28,815 bases of DNA from CAYIHX01 sp964363305. GTDB lineage: Bacteria; Bdellovibrionota; UBA1018. Below the pieces are notes generated by a model, which was given only the letters and a program-made list of their open reading frames with translations, did no database searches and was not told the origin of the DNA. Where the stretch lies: the NCBI GenBank assembly GCA_964363305.1, contig CAYIHX010000044.1, forward strand, positions 1-28,815. Direction: 5' to 3'. Every line of letters begins with the position of its first letter. Within the stretch, counting starts at the first letter, position 1. Shown here one piece after another: positions 1 through 9,016 of this stretch. The translations under genes were made by a program, and so were the position numbers.

Positions 1-40
1 ATGATTCTCGCGCCTTGGAGCGCGTCACTTCTCCTGTATA

Positions 41-62
41 CACACTCAAAGGGGGCAGTTTA
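41..62. repeat. Terminal inverted repeat of an IS copy lying mostly outside the window
   Basis: This 22-bp stretch ends in GGGGGCAGTTTA. It matches the right end of the complete IS at 25170-25191 and, reverse-complemented, the left end at 24080-24101, with 2 mismatches to the left end. Positions 1-40 would then be the inside of that other copy. The next gene begins about 70 bp downstream. The orientation of the missing copy cannot be decided from one end. Confidence 0.7.
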
Positions 63-129
63 AGGAAGTTGAATAATAATGACTTGGTGCGTAGTACTTT
101 ATGGTAACGCCCCTCAACGGAGATTGACC

Positions 130-555
130 ATGGCGAGAATGATGATGACTGCAGTTTTTCTGGCGACGGGTTTGTTCTCGGCGTCATTCGGTCCGGCGGT
201 TCGAGCCGATGAGCCCGCCGAGCCCGCGTTTCAGACCCTCATCCCGGACGCGCTGACCTGCCGACTTGAAAAAAGGAGCGGGCGCATCGCGCACGGCCGC
301 GTGTTTCATCTCACCGACCTGCGCTCGGAGCAGGTCCAGGCCGATTTGCTCGACCAGAACTACATGAACGGCTCCTTCAGCTATGCCGGCGTGGTGCTGG
401 GGTTTTCGAACGAATGCGACAATGACTATACGGTGTTCCTTGGGGGGACGGATCTCGTGGGGTTAGCCCGCGGCGAACGCACCTCCATCACCGGCTCGCT
501 GCACTACCAGGGCGCTGATTTCCTGGAAGTACATACCCTTATCCATTGCCGTTGA
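130..555 (+). CDS. Small secreted protein of unknown function
   Basis: A protein of about 141 residues that I do not recognise. The N-terminus (MARMMMTAVFLATGLFSA, then a stretch ending in VRADEP) is a typical Sec signal peptide with likely cleavage after RA. The mature part has three cysteines, one being the penultimate residue, so a periplasmic disulfide-bonded protein is likely. I chose the ATG at 130 because a GGAG lies 7 bases upstream and the signal peptide begins there. The frame is also open from an ATG at 79, which would put 17 non-signal-like residues in front. It lies directly after an IS end, so its upstream region may have been replaced. It is followed by icd on the same strand, with two dyads in the gap. 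Confidence 0.6.
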   Translation: MARMMMTAVFLATGLFSASFGPAVRADEPAEPAFQTLIPDALTCRLEKRSGRIAHGRVFHLTDLRSEQVQADLLDQNYMNGSFSYAGVVLGFSNECDNDYTVFLGGTDLVGLARGERTSITGSLHYQGADFLEVHTLIHCR

Positions 556-595
556 CCGATCCAGTCGGTCGGGCTTACATAGGGAGTATCCCTAT
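552..595 (+). promoter_or_regulatory. Two dyads and possible promoter upstream of icd
   Basis: GACCGA/TCGGTC (554-559 and 565-570, 5-nt loop) is followed by ATAGGGA/TCCCTAT (579-585 and 589-595, 3-nt spacer). TTGACC at 552 and TACATA at 576 could serve as -35 and -10 boxes with an 18-bp spacer. The first dyad overlaps the stop codon of the preceding gene and has no T-tract, so it is not an obvious intrinsic terminator. The second dyad lies 36 bp before the icd start and could be an operator. Confidence 0.35.
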
Positions 596-631
596 CGAGA
601 GAGAGCATGCCCAACAAGGAGTCATTTCGCG

Positions 632-1957
<1,326 letters not shown>

Positions 1958-1962
1958 GGAGG

Positions 1963-2523
1963 TTACCAACTGAAGAAGGTGCCGAGCAAGAACTCGACTC
2001 GACTCAGATCGGTTGCGGGCAGGGCGAAGTACCGCAGGTGACTGATGTGGAACGCGAGCTCAAAGAAGAGCGGCAAGCCCAAGGCCTTGGAGTCGACGCC
2101 GACGGCGAGACGGGTATCGTGCGCGGTACCGGAGCCTTTTTGCCCGGGCAGATCGACGATCTGAAAGAGGAGCCCGTAACTCAGGGTCGGCCGAAAGAGG
2201 CTGTCTGGATCTAGAAATGCGTGTCGAAGCAAGACGCCGTATCCGAGCGCCCGGATCGGGTGCGTGGCTGGAAAATAGCGACCGGCCAATTGGAGGCCGA
2301 TCAAGAAACGCGGAGTGAGCGCGAACTCATAAACGCCACTGAGGCTCGCTCCGAGCCGCGCATCGCTGTCGAAAGGGCGGGTGCCGGTCAGTGCCTGAAA
2401 GCCTAAACCGATACGCGCATTGCGGTTGAGTTTAGGCTCGTCGGCCGTCGCGTTGCCGATCGGAAGGAGGAGGAGGCAGACGAGGGAGCCAGTGAAAAAA
2501 TTCGTGGAGATGGCGCGGATCAT
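1963..2523 (-). CDS. Predicted outer-membrane beta-barrel protein
   Basis: A 186-residue protein with a Sec signal peptide (hydrophobic segment near residues 8-22, likely cleavage after NATA). The rest alternates hydrophobic and polar residues in strand-like stretches (RIGLGFQALTGTR, FALTPRFLIGLQLAGRYF, FRPTLSYGLLFQIVDL, LPLFFELAFHISHLRYF). It ends in phenylalanine-tryptophan (GTFFSW), as outer-membrane barrels commonly end in an aromatic residue. It is short enough for an 8-stranded barrel. I cannot name a family or ligand. It converges on icd and probably has its own promoter in the gap before the scramblase-like gene, with which it is divergent. Confidence 0.6.
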   Translation of the reverse strand: MIRAISTNFFTGSLVCLLLLPIGNATADEPKLNRNARIGLGFQALTGTRPFDSDARLGASLSGVYEFALTPRFLIGLQLAGRYFPATHPIRALGYGVLLRHAFLDPDSLFRPTLSYGLLFQIVDLPGQKGSGTAHDTRLAVGVDSKALGLPLFFELAFHISHLRYFALPATDLSRVEFLLGTFFSW

Positions 2524-2603
2524 CAGGCGAATCTCTCAAGAACCGCTCTTCGTGTCCAGGTGAGGATGGTTGAGAAAAATTTCTATTCCGATAAGGTGAG
2601 TGG

Positions 2604-3227
2604 GTGAGTTCATTTCTTTCCCTGCTTCCTCATGTCGAGCTGCTTCATATCCGTCAACGACGTGAGTTGGGCGAGCTGTTCGGGATTGAGACGCGCAACA
2701 AATTTGAAATCAAAGATGCGCAGGGTCGCGTGGTTGCTTTTGCGGCCGAAGAGCGAAGGGGGGTTTTTGATTTTCTTTTTCGCCAGTTTTTAGGGCATTG
2801 GCGGCGGTTCGATATTTTGATTTTCGATGAGGATCGAAAACTGCTGTTTCGTGCGAAGCACCCTTTTCGTTTCTTTTTTCAGCGGCTCGAGCTTTTTGAT
2901 GTTCAGGGGGTTCTGCAGGGGGCGCTTCAACGTCGTTTCGCTTTTTTTACGAAATCCTTCGACGTCGAGGGTCCTCGCGGTGAGGTCGTCATGGAGGTCC
3001 GTTCCCCCATTTGGCGGATTTGGACCTTCCCCTTTCTGGTTGGCGACCAGGAAGTGGCTCGAGTCGAAAAGAAGTGGTCGGGTGTTCTTCGGGAGGCCTT
3101 TACCGATCAGGATTTTTTCGTCCTGAAGATGGGCTTGGGCGCCTCCGCGGACATCAGGCCGCTGCTTCTGGCCGCGGCGATCTTCATTGATCTTCAATAC
3201 TTTGAGCGAAAGGCGGGCCGCCGCTAG
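2604..3227 (+). CDS. Phospholipid scramblase/LURP-one-like protein
   Basis: The 207-residue product resembles the scramblase/LURP-one-related tubby-like fold. It has an N-terminal RNKFEIKDAQGRVVAFAAE segment, then RRFDILIFDEDRKLLF, a central FDVEGPRGEVVMEV repeat and the closing KKWSGVLREAFTDQDFFVL stretch. A hydrophobic patch near the C-terminus (RPLLLAAAIFIDL) could contact the membrane. Bacterial members are mostly uncharacterised, so lipid scrambling should not be assumed. The start is a GTG with AAGG about 8 bases upstream; no upstream in-frame ATG was evident. The last 4 bp overlap the convergent arfB gene. Confidence 0.65.
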   Translation: MSSFLSLLPHVELLHIRQRRELGELFGIETRNKFEIKDAQGRVVAFAAEERRGVFDFLFRQFLGHWRRFDILIFDEDRKLLFRAKHPFRFFFQRLELFDVQGVLQGALQRRFAFFTKSFDVEGPRGEVVMEVRSPIWRIWTFPFLVGDQEVARVEKKWSGVLREAFTDQDFFVLKMGLGASADIRPLLLAAAIFIDLQYFERKAGRR

Positions 3228-3700
3228 TCGAGCGAGCGCACCTTGGTGCGTGCTTTTTTCTTGTCGCCCATCTGGTGCTTCTTCGTCAGCCGTTTTTCGC
3301 GCGCAGCTCGTTTTGGTTTTGTTTTCTTGCGAACAATGGGGGCAATGGCCACTGCCATGAGCATTTTCTTGAGCTTGTCGAGGCAGTCTTGTTGGTTCGA
3401 GTGCGCATCGCGAGTTCGCTGGCTCGAGAGCACGACGACCCCGTCCTTGCGGATTCGGGTGCCGAACTTTTGATGAAATCGTTCTTTGACGTCGGGTTTT
3501 AGGGAAGAACTGAGCGCCAGATCCCAGTGCATCACGGCTTTCGAGCTGATCTTATTCACGTTCTGGCCACCCGGGCCAGAGCTGTGCGTAAAGTCGAAAT
3601 GGAATTCGCGGTACGGGATCCGGATTTTCGGGGAAATTTTGAGCACCGACGAGGGACCGTTTCCGGGAGTAGCGCTTTTGGGTTTTGCTGTGGCAGTCAT
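3224..3700 (-). CDS. arfB: Peptidyl-tRNA hydrolase ArfB (YaeJ), ribosome rescue factor
   Basis: ArfB rescues ribosomes stalled on messages lacking a stop codon by hydrolysing the peptidyl-tRNA. The 158-residue product has the catalytic GGQ at residues 44-46 within SSGPGGQNVNKISSKAVMHW, as in class I release factors, but no codon-recognition domain. The C-terminus is a long basic tail (RKKTKPKRAAREKRLTKKH and onward) that in the family inserts into the empty mRNA channel. It is a little longer than E. coli ArfB (140 residues) through an N-terminal extension. It overlaps the convergent scramblase-like gene by 4 bp. Confidence 0.9.
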   Translation of the reverse strand: MTATAKPKSATPGNGPSSVLKISPKIRIPYREFHFDFTHSSGPGGQNVNKISSKAVMHWDLALSSSLKPDVKERFHQKFGTRIRKDGVVVLSSQRTRDAHSNQQDCLDKLKKMLMAVAIAPIVRKKTKPKRAAREKRLTKKHQMGDKKKARTKVRSLD

Positions 3701-3726
3701 GGTTTTTCCTTCGCGTTCAGTTCAAA

Positions 3727-4110
3727 TCAGTTGGCGGTCCAGGTGACGGCGCCGGTGAATCCGAGGGTGAGTTCTACTGTGCGGCAGGCGGCTTCGGATG
3801 TCACGGGGTCTTGGTAATATCGGATGTAGCTGGAGAGATTTCCGACCTGAGTCTTGCAGGTTCCAACTCGGCTTTCGGTCGGGCAGCCGGCGGTCTTGGA
3901 GAACGTTCCTGCTTCGTCGATGCAGTCAGACTCGGTCGAATCACGTCCGCCGCCATCGTAATCCGTGCAGTTGGGGGACGTCGTGGCGGAGAGCTTGTCG
4001 CAGGAGCAAAGGACGTCGGTGAGGTTGCAATCGACGGTGGAGCTGCTCCCGAGGCAGGCGGAGAATAACAACGCAAGGGAGAGCAGCGTCAGGAAGGTGT
4101 GGAATCTCAT
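3727..4110 (-). CDS. Small cysteine-rich lipoprotein
   Basis: A 127-residue product with a lipoprotein signal peptide: MRFHTFLTLLSLALLFSAC ends in a good lipobox (LFSAC) with the lipid-modified cysteine at residue 19. The mature part is cysteine-rich (VDCNLTDVLCSCDK, PNCTDYDGGG, SDCIDEAG, GCPTES, GTCKTQ), suggesting several disulfides in the periplasm. I do not recognise the family. The frame is open upstream to 4197, but the ATG at 4110 is where the signal peptide begins. It is divergent from mdh, so the 4111-4218 gap should carry promoters for both. Confidence 0.65.
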   Translation of the reverse strand: MRFHTFLTLLSLALLFSACLGSSSTVDCNLTDVLCSCDKLSATTSPNCTDYDGGGRDSTESDCIDEAGTFSKTAGCPTESRVGTCKTQVGNLSSYIRYYQDPVTSEAACRTVELTLGFTGAVTWTAN

Positions 4111-4218
4111 AGGGCTAGTCTGATGCTTTTTGAATCCTTCGGCAACTCCCTTGCCAGGAAGCCGGAGGGGGGCGTAACAATAGAGGAGCACATTCATTCA
4201 ACTGATGAGGAGATCTCC

Positions 4219-5208
4219 ATGGCTAAAGCCCCTGTACGTGTTGCGGTGACCGGCGCTGCCGGACAAATCGGTTATGCTCTTCTTTTTCGGATCGCGAGCG
4301 GCGAGATGCTCGGCAAGGATCAACCCGTGATTCTTCAGCTCCTCGAGCTGACCCCGGCGCAAAAAGCGTTGAAGGGCGTGATGATGGAGCTCGACGACTG
4401 CGCGTTCCCGCTCCTGGCGGGCACGATCGGGACCGATGATCCGGCCGTCGCGTTTAAAGATGCGGATGTTTGCCTGTTGGTCGGAGCGCGTCCTCGCGGA
4501 CCCGGAATGGAGCGGAAGGATCTGCTCACTGAGAACGCCAAAATTTTTACGGTGCAAGGCGATGCGATCGGGAAGCATGCGAATCCGAACGTGAAGGTGC
4601 TGGTGGTCGGCAACCCCTGCAACACGAATTCATACATCGCGAAGACGACGGCGATGAAGCATGGCCGAGTGAAAGCGAAAAATTTCACGGCGATGCTCCG
4701 GCTCGATCACAATCGCGCGCTGGCGCAGCTTTCGGCCAAGACGGGCAAGCCTGTGTCGAGTTTCACGAAGCTTGCGGTCTGGGGAAACCACAGCCCGACG
4801 ATGTATCCCGATTATCGATTTGCCAAGGCCGATGGAAAGTCGGTGACCGAGCTGGTGAACGACGATAAATGGAATCGCGAGACGTTTATTCCGATGGTCG
4901 GCAAGCGGGGCGCGGCCATCATCGATGCGCGCGGATCTTCATCCGCCGCGAGCGCGGCCGGCGCGGCGATCGGGCATATGCACGATTGGTGGCTGGGTTC
5001 GAAGGGGGAGTGGGTGACGATGGGGGTGCCTTCGGATGGCTCCTACGGAATCCCCGAAGGGATCGTCTTCGGCTATCCTTGCACGACCGAAAACGGCGAG
5101 TACAAGATCGTCCAGGGGCTGGAGATGGACGCTTTTTCGAAGGAGCGCGTGGCGGCGACTTTGAAAGAGCTCGAGGAAGAGCGAACCGGAGTGGCTGCCC
5201 TACTCTAA
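4219..5208 (+). CDS. mdh: Malate dehydrogenase
   Basis: This enzyme interconverts malate and oxaloacetate with NAD. The 329-residue product matches the long, cytosolic-type malate dehydrogenases. It has the Rossmann loop TGAAGQIGYALLFRIASGEM near residue 11, the mobile-loop arginines in GARPRGPGMERKDLL, NPCNTNSYIA, the LDHNRA segment, and the catalytic histidine in WGNHSPTMYPD. The ATG at 4219 is set by GAGGAG 7 bases upstream; the frame is open further 5' but without coding character. A strong terminator follows. It is not co-transcribed with icd because convergent and opposite-strand genes lie between. Confidence 0.96.
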   Translation: MAKAPVRVAVTGAAGQIGYALLFRIASGEMLGKDQPVILQLLELTPAQKALKGVMMELDDCAFPLLAGTIGTDDPAVAFKDADVCLLVGARPRGPGMERKDLLTENAKIFTVQGDAIGKHANPNVKVLVVGNPCNTNSYIAKTTAMKHGRVKAKNFTAMLRLDHNRALAQLSAKTGKPVSSFTKLAVWGNHSPTMYPDYRFAKADGKSVTELVNDDKWNRETFIPMVGKRGAAIIDARGSSSAASAAGAAIGHMHDWWLGSKGEWVTMGVPSDGSYGIPEGIVFGYPCTTENGEYKIVQGLEMDAFSKERVAATLKELEEERTGVAALL

Positions 5209-5236
5209 GGGACTGTTTTTATTGTAGAATATGAGT

Positions 5237-5271
5237 CGGGCGCCCTTTTGCGGGGGTGCCCGGTTTTTTTT
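5237..5271 (+). terminator. Intrinsic terminator after mdh
   Basis: A 9-bp stem, CGGGCGCCC (5237-5245) pairing with GGGTGCCCG (5254-5262) with one G-T pair, is followed by a run of eight T after GG. It lies 29 bp after the mdh stop. Confidence 0.85.
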
Positions 5272-5314
5272 GGACACAGTTTGGGCTCGCCGGGGAGATG
5301 GTTCTTGGAAAGAG

Positions 5315-5329
5315 TAACGCAATGCGTTA
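5315..5329. promoter_or_regulatory. Perfect 15-bp palindrome just before a secreted-protein gene
   Basis: TAACGCA-A-TGCGTTA is a perfect dyad with one central base. It ends 12 bp before the ATG at 5342, where a ribosome-binding site would normally be, and no clear Shine-Dalgarno is present. An operator or a translation-blocking hairpin are both possible. Confidence 0.35.
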
Positions 5330-5341
5330 TTTATCCGGGCC

Positions 5342-6628
5342 ATGAAATTAGCCCGGGTTCGGATACAGGCCTTGCTGGTGATTGGGGGAGTGTTTCTTGC
5401 CCTCCCTGGCCGTGCCGACCCTCAAGTTCCCTATTTTGCTCACCCTGAACGAAGCGCGGCCACGGTTGAGCACGGGCTTTTTCTTCGCCTGGCTACCGAG
5501 GGCATGCGTCGATGGGCGGACCTCCTCGATGCGAGCGAGTATCCACGGGACCTTGTCGAAGCGGCGTTACAGGTTCCTGCACTCGTGGCGGCGGTGGGGT
5601 TTGTGCGCCTCGATGAGGTCGATGAGCGAGCCCGCGAAGAGGGACTCAGGCGTTGGTCGCGCCGGGTGATTCAAGACTATCCGACATCGAGAGTGAATTT
5701 GGATCGCGAGGTTTCCCTTTGGCTGGGCGAATCCCCGGGCGGGACGATTACGAATGATGAGCTTGCCGCTTTCGCGCGTGAGTTACTGCGGACTTCACGG
5801 CAAATGTTGGCTGACTCGAAGATCCCGTCGTCGGGTCTTCTGTCTCAAGGCGTGTTTTCTTTGGCGCAATCATCGCGTGCCCGGGATCTTCGGGGTCAGT
5901 TGCTGCGCGAGTGTGGGCGATTTCCGAGCTTGACCGAATTTTGCGCAACCAGCGCTCGCGATTTGTGGGCCCTGATCGAACCGCATCAGTCTCCCTGGTC
6001 AGACTGGTCGGATGGCGAAGAAGGCGAAGGTCAGTGGGAAGGGATGAGTCTCGAGTTGTCCCGCCGCTGGAACAGCGATCCCTGGTTCGATCGCGCGTTG
6101 AAGCGCTTGAGCCTCGTGCGAGAGCTCAGAACGGATCGGGACGACGAAGGTGATGCGCTGGCTTTCGCGCTCGGACGGAGCGAAGTGGGCTCGCGAGAAA
6201 TTACCCTGCTCGCGATGGCGAGTCATAATCATTCGCTCGAGCTGTATGGCGTTCTTTCCGCCTTGGAGCGAGAGGGGCCCGAGGCCGACGGAGTGGGCTT
6301 GGCCCGCGACCGCTTCGCGCAGCTCAACCATCTGTATGGATTGTTGGCACGCCACCGCGCCACGTCGACAAGCCTCGACTTCGGGGCAGGCGTGAAGCGG
6401 CCCTATCACTATTGGGGTGGGGCGTTCGTAGCCTGCGCTCTTCGCGAAAAAAATTATTCCAGAATCACGTCGGCTGCCGCAGGCGCCTTGACGGGACGAG
6501 TTTATGAAGCCTGGACGTCGAACTCGTCTTCGTGGTGGGACCTCCCGCGCGAAGGCGAGATCGACTCGAGGCTTCATGAAAGAGGAGCGCTGATGGCAGC
6601 GTTTCGATGCAACCCCCTCAACCCTTAG
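5342..6628 (+). CDS. Secreted protein of unknown function, 428 residues
   Basis: I do not recognise this protein. It has an N-terminal signal peptide (MKLARVRIQALLVIGGVFLA, then LPGRADPQ with likely cleavage after GRA). The mature part looks largely helical and charged, with an acidic patch (DWSDGEEGEGQWEG) near the middle, an AMASHNHSLELYGVLSALE stretch and a tryptophan-rich C-terminal part (YHYWGGAFVAC, SSSWWDLP). A few scattered cysteines could form disulfides. It could be a periplasmic or exported protein; no catalytic motif is convincing. It follows the mdh terminator and is preceded by a perfect palindrome. The next secreted-protein gene starts 24 bp downstream, so the two may be co-transcribed. 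Confidence 0.6.
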   Translation: MKLARVRIQALLVIGGVFLALPGRADPQVPYFAHPERSAATVEHGLFLRLATEGMRRWADLLDASEYPRDLVEAALQVPALVAAVGFVRLDEVDERAREEGLRRWSRRVIQDYPTSRVNLDREVSLWLGESPGGTITNDELAAFARELLRTSRQMLADSKIPSSGLLSQGVFSLAQSSRARDLRGQLLRECGRFPSLTEFCATSARDLWALIEPHQSPWSDWSDGEEGEGQWEGMSLELSRRWNSDPWFDRALKRLSLVRELRTDRDDEGDALAFALGRSEVGSREITLLAMASHNHSLELYGVLSALEREGPEADGVGLARDRFAQLNHLYGLLARHRATSTSLDFGAGVKRPYHYWGGAFVACALREKNYSRITSAAAGALTGRVYEAWTSNSSSWWDLPREGEIDSRLHERGALMAAFRCNPLNP

Positions 6629-6652
6629 AACCTGAGAAGAAATGGAAACCTT

Positions 6653-7081
6653 ATGAAGAAGTCTATTTTGGCAATGTTGGTATTGGCGATCTCCGCCCCC
6701 GCTTTCGCGAATGACGAAGTCGGCGGCAATCGGCAGGCCTTGGGCGAGACCTGCGGTCTCGTCGTGAACTACGTGGAAGGAACGGATGGCGGTTGCGGTG
6801 GCGACCCTGCATGGGGCGATATTCAGATCGCCGGTACGGTTGGCGTTGAAGGCGGCAAGACCTACGATGTGGTCTTCACCGGGATTGATTCAGCCGACCG
6901 GACCTATGAAATCGGTTCACCGATTCGTGTCAGCAACTCTCGGGATACCATTCTCAATCTGGACACCATTCTCTGGAGTCCAGGTGCGGGCGGCAATTTC
7001 GCGATTCAAATGAGCGTCTACAATGCCGTCACCGGCGGCGAAGTATGCTCTGAGATGAAGATGGTGAACGTGGTTCGCTAA
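6653..7081 (+). CDS. Small secreted protein, partly duplicated downstream
   Basis: A 142-residue product with a clear signal peptide (MKKSILAMLVLAISAPAFA, cleavage before NDEV). The mature part is glycine-rich and probably beta-strand rich (GDIQIAGTVGVEGGKTYDVVF, RTYEIGSPIRVSNS), with cysteines in ETCGLVVNYVEGTDGGCGG and GGEVCSEM. The family is unknown. It is followed by an intrinsic terminator. A shortened copy of its CGLV-NYVEGTD region, its C-terminal end and its terminator occurs at 8940-9046, on the far side of an ATPase gene. Confidence 0.6.
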   Translation: MKKSILAMLVLAISAPAFANDEVGGNRQALGETCGLVVNYVEGTDGGCGGDPAWGDIQIAGTVGVEGGKTYDVVFTGIDSADRTYEIGSPIRVSNSRDTILNLDTILWSPGAGGNFAIQMSVYNAVTGGEVCSEMKMVNVVR

Positions 7082-7089
7082 AAAAGTGT

Positions 7090-7117
7090 CCCCGGGGGTT
7101 CCGCCCCTGGGGCTTTT
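7090..7117 (+). terminator. Intrinsic terminator
   Basis: CCCC-GGGGG pairs with CCCC-T-GGGG across a short loop and is followed by five T. It lies 8 bp after the stop at 7081. A near-identical terminator is found at 9017-9046. Confidence 0.85.
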
Positions 7118-7140
7118 TACGTATGAACAAGGGTGTTTTT

Positions 7141-7680
7141 ATGAAGGCACAAATGGCTCTCGGTTTTTCAGTGTTGAGTCTGCTCGCCGGGGTGGCTCTG
7201 ACCGCCTCGAGGGCGAGCGCCCAAGAGCGCACTGCCCCTGCCCTGGGCGATAATGACGACGCAGCCCACAGTGTTCCACACATGACTCAGGTCGCAGCGG
7301 AGCACTACTGCCGTGTGCGCCGTTCGCGTCTTCCCACGGCTCGCGAGCTTGCCCTGGTGTCCGTGAGTCATGGTGCTTGCGATATTCTCTCGCCTAGCGA
7401 GTATGCCAGCCATCAAGGTACCGTGCGTTGCCCGAAATCGAACTACTACCACACGAGAGTGGGAGTCAGCAGCCAAGAGCCCGCAGGCGATGACTTCTAT
7501 TTCAGCGCCGATGGCTATCGGCAGCCCTCGGGCGATGAAGGTAACGACTTCTTTTGGTCTTCGTCGGTTCACCCCGTCGTCTCCAGTGGCGCCTACGGAT
7601 TCCTCGTCGTTAGTGGCCACGACGGCGGCGTCTACGCCCGCGATAGCTACGTCGTCAGTGCGGTACGTTGCGTGCGGTAG
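7141..7680 (+). CDS. Secreted DUF1566/Fibrobacter-paralogous-domain-like protein
   Basis: A 179-residue product with a signal peptide (MKAQMALGFSVLSLLAGVAL, then TASRASAQ, cleavage near ASA). The mature part has the signature order of the DUF1566-like (C-type-lectin-like) fold: an early RLPTARELALVS segment, a central FFWSSSVHPVVSSGAYGF segment and the terminal VVSAVRCVR, with paired cysteines. Such proteins are extracytoplasmic, but their ligands are mostly unknown. The ATG at 7141 is preferred over that at 7123 because AAGGG lies 8 bases upstream of it. The gene has no terminator of its own and runs tail to tail into the ATPase gene 24 bp away. Confidence 0.6.
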   Translation: MKAQMALGFSVLSLLAGVALTASRASAQERTAPALGDNDDAAHSVPHMTQVAAEHYCRVRRSRLPTARELALVSVSHGACDILSPSEYASHQGTVRCPKSNYYHTRVGVSSQEPAGDDFYFSADGYRQPSGDEGNDFFWSSSVHPVVSSGAYGFLVVSGHDGGVYARDSYVVSAVRCVR

Positions 7681-7704
7681 GCGCGGTCGCGCCAGCGTCA
7701 GGAA

Positions 7705-8850
7705 TTACGGCAATCCCAACTCTCGGACAAGCGTAGCAAAGGGCAGCACTCTGCCGCCATGGGCTGCATCGCCGTAATCTTTTTGGCCGAGATGGACTTG
7801 ATAAAAGCGCGGTATAGGTGTGCGCGCAGCAAAGTAGCTGATGCTGGGGCTTAATGCCTTTTCGCCACACTTGCATTCAACGGCGAATATTGGTTTGCCG
7901 CTTTTCATAACCACAAAATCGATTTCGCGTTTTTCAACATCTCGTAGGTAGCGCAGCTCCATGGCATAGCCATTTACGTCTTGTTCATAATGACAGTACT
8001 TCAGTAGATGACTGCCCACAAAATTTTCAAAACGTGCACCAGGGTCTTCTACTGGTGACCAATCCCAAAGGTAGAGCTTCTGCTCTTTCTTCACGGCCTT
8101 CACCTTGGGCGAGCCATAGGGCGGAATGCGGAAACAAAAATACATGCGCTCAAAAATAGTGATCCAGCGCTCCACCGATTCATGGGCCACTTGTAGTAGA
8201 TCTTTAATGTTTTTTACAGAGAGTGGCGAGCCCACCCGCCCTGGTAGGGTCGCAGCGAGTAGCTCAAGCATACTGAGCTCTCGCACTTGCTCAAGGTCAC
8301 GCAAGTCTTCGCGAATGAGCCGCTCTCGTCGCTCTAGCTGCCATCGGCGCCAATGGCGTGCATTGGCCTTAGTGAAGGGTTCAGGAAACCCACCATAAGT
8401 GAGGAGCTGCTTCAAATCAGTGTTCTTGCCCGTTAGTGCCAGTTCGCCCAGGGTGAAAGGGTGCAGGCGATAATGGTGATAGCGCCCCTGCAATGAGTCG
8501 CCCCCTTGTTTATACACATCGAGTCGGGCTGACCCCGTAACGATGAACTGGGTGTGACTTTTTCTTGTGTCGTAGAACCCTTTTACCAGCGACTTCCAGC
8601 GGCTGAATTTGTGAATTTCGTCAAAAATCAGCTGTGCTGATGGAGCCACATCGCCCTTCAGTAAGCGCTCTCGGACTTGAATCTGATCCCAGTTGAGATA
8701 ACGAAGGTCAGTTTCGTCTTTCGCGCCAATGAGCTTGAGAGCTAGAGACGTTTTGCCCACTTGGCGCGGCCCACCGATAAAGACCATCTTACGATTTGCG
8801 AGGTCTTCTTTCATTGATGGTTCGAGATATCGAAAAGGAAGCTTTGTCAT
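7705..8850 (-). CDS. AAA_14/DUF4143-type ATPase with C-terminal PD-(D/E)XK-like motif
   Basis: A 381-residue product. The Walker A GPRQVGKT is at residues 27-34, Walker B LIFDE at 74-78, and a sensor-like VTGSARLD follows. SLQGRYHHYRLHPFTLGEL and YGGFPEPF are typical of the AAA_14 plus DUF4143 family. Near the C-terminus REIDF (D311) followed by FAVECKCG (E325, K327) has the spacing of a PD-(D/E)XK nuclease core. The family is widespread, often multicopy and without an agreed function. The ATG at 8850 has no clear Shine-Dalgarno. A perfect 14-bp hairpin begins 33 bp upstream. GC content looks lower than in neighbouring housekeeping genes, suggesting transfer. A second, diverged member is at 12505-13665. 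Confidence 0.85.
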   Translation of the reverse strand: MTKLPFRYLEPSMKEDLANRKMVFIGGPRQVGKTSLALKLIGAKDETDLRYLNWDQIQVRERLLKGDVAPSAQLIFDEIHKFSRWKSLVKGFYDTRKSHTQFIVTGSARLDVYKQGGDSLQGRYHHYRLHPFTLGELALTGKNTDLKQLLTYGGFPEPFTKANARHWRRWQLERRERLIREDLRDLEQVRELSMLELLAATLPGRVGSPLSVKNIKDLLQVAHESVERWITIFERMYFCFRIPPYGSPKVKAVKKEQKLYLWDWSPVEDPGARFENFVGSHLLKYCHYEQDVNGYAMELRYLRDVEKREIDFVVMKSGKPIFAVECKCGEKALSPSISYFAARTPIPRFYQVHLGQKDYGDAAHGGRVLPFATLVRELGLP

Positions 8851-8883
8851 ATGAGAGTAAAATCAGGTTAACCCAAAATTACT

Positions 8884-8919
8884 CCCGAGTAAAGTCGAGT
8901 CTACCCGACTTTACTCGGG
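8884..8919. repeat. Perfect 14-bp inverted repeat upstream of the first ATPase gene
   Basis: CCCGAGTAAAGTCG (8884-8897) and its exact reverse complement (8906-8919) flank an 8-nt loop. No T-tract follows on either strand, so it is unlikely to be an intrinsic terminator. It lies 33 bp upstream of the ATPase ATG on the minus strand and about 20 bp from a truncated gene remnant on the other side. Confidence 0.8.
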
Positions 8920-8939
8920 CTGACAAAATGGGGTTTTCG

Positions 8940-9009
8940 CTGCCTGTGGTCTCGTGAATTGCGTGGAAGGCACGGATGCCGTTAAAGGCGGTGAACGTGG
9001 TTCGTAAAA
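8940..9009 (+). pseudogene. Truncated copy of the 6653-7081 secreted-protein gene
   Basis: The bases here read as ACGLVNCVEGTDAVKGGERGS and stop. CGLVNCVEGTD corresponds to CGLVVNYVEGTD of the upstream gene. The DNA then jumps to the sequence of that gene's last codons (GTGAACGTGGTTCG) and its terminator. The signal peptide and the middle are missing. This is the remains of a tandem paralogue, cut close to the hairpin-marked ATPase gene and carrying an internal deletion. Confidence 0.7.
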
Positions 9010-9016
9010 AAAGTGT

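Noticed and set aside
5999..6577. Minus-strand frame of 192 residues
   Set aside because: It is a shadow of the 5342-6628 gene, which has a signal peptide; the antisense product has no family features.
7681..7694. GGCGCG/CGCGCC palindrome between the DUF1566-like gene and the ATPase gene
   Set aside because: It is short with a 2-nt loop and no T-tract, so not a supported terminator or cassette border.
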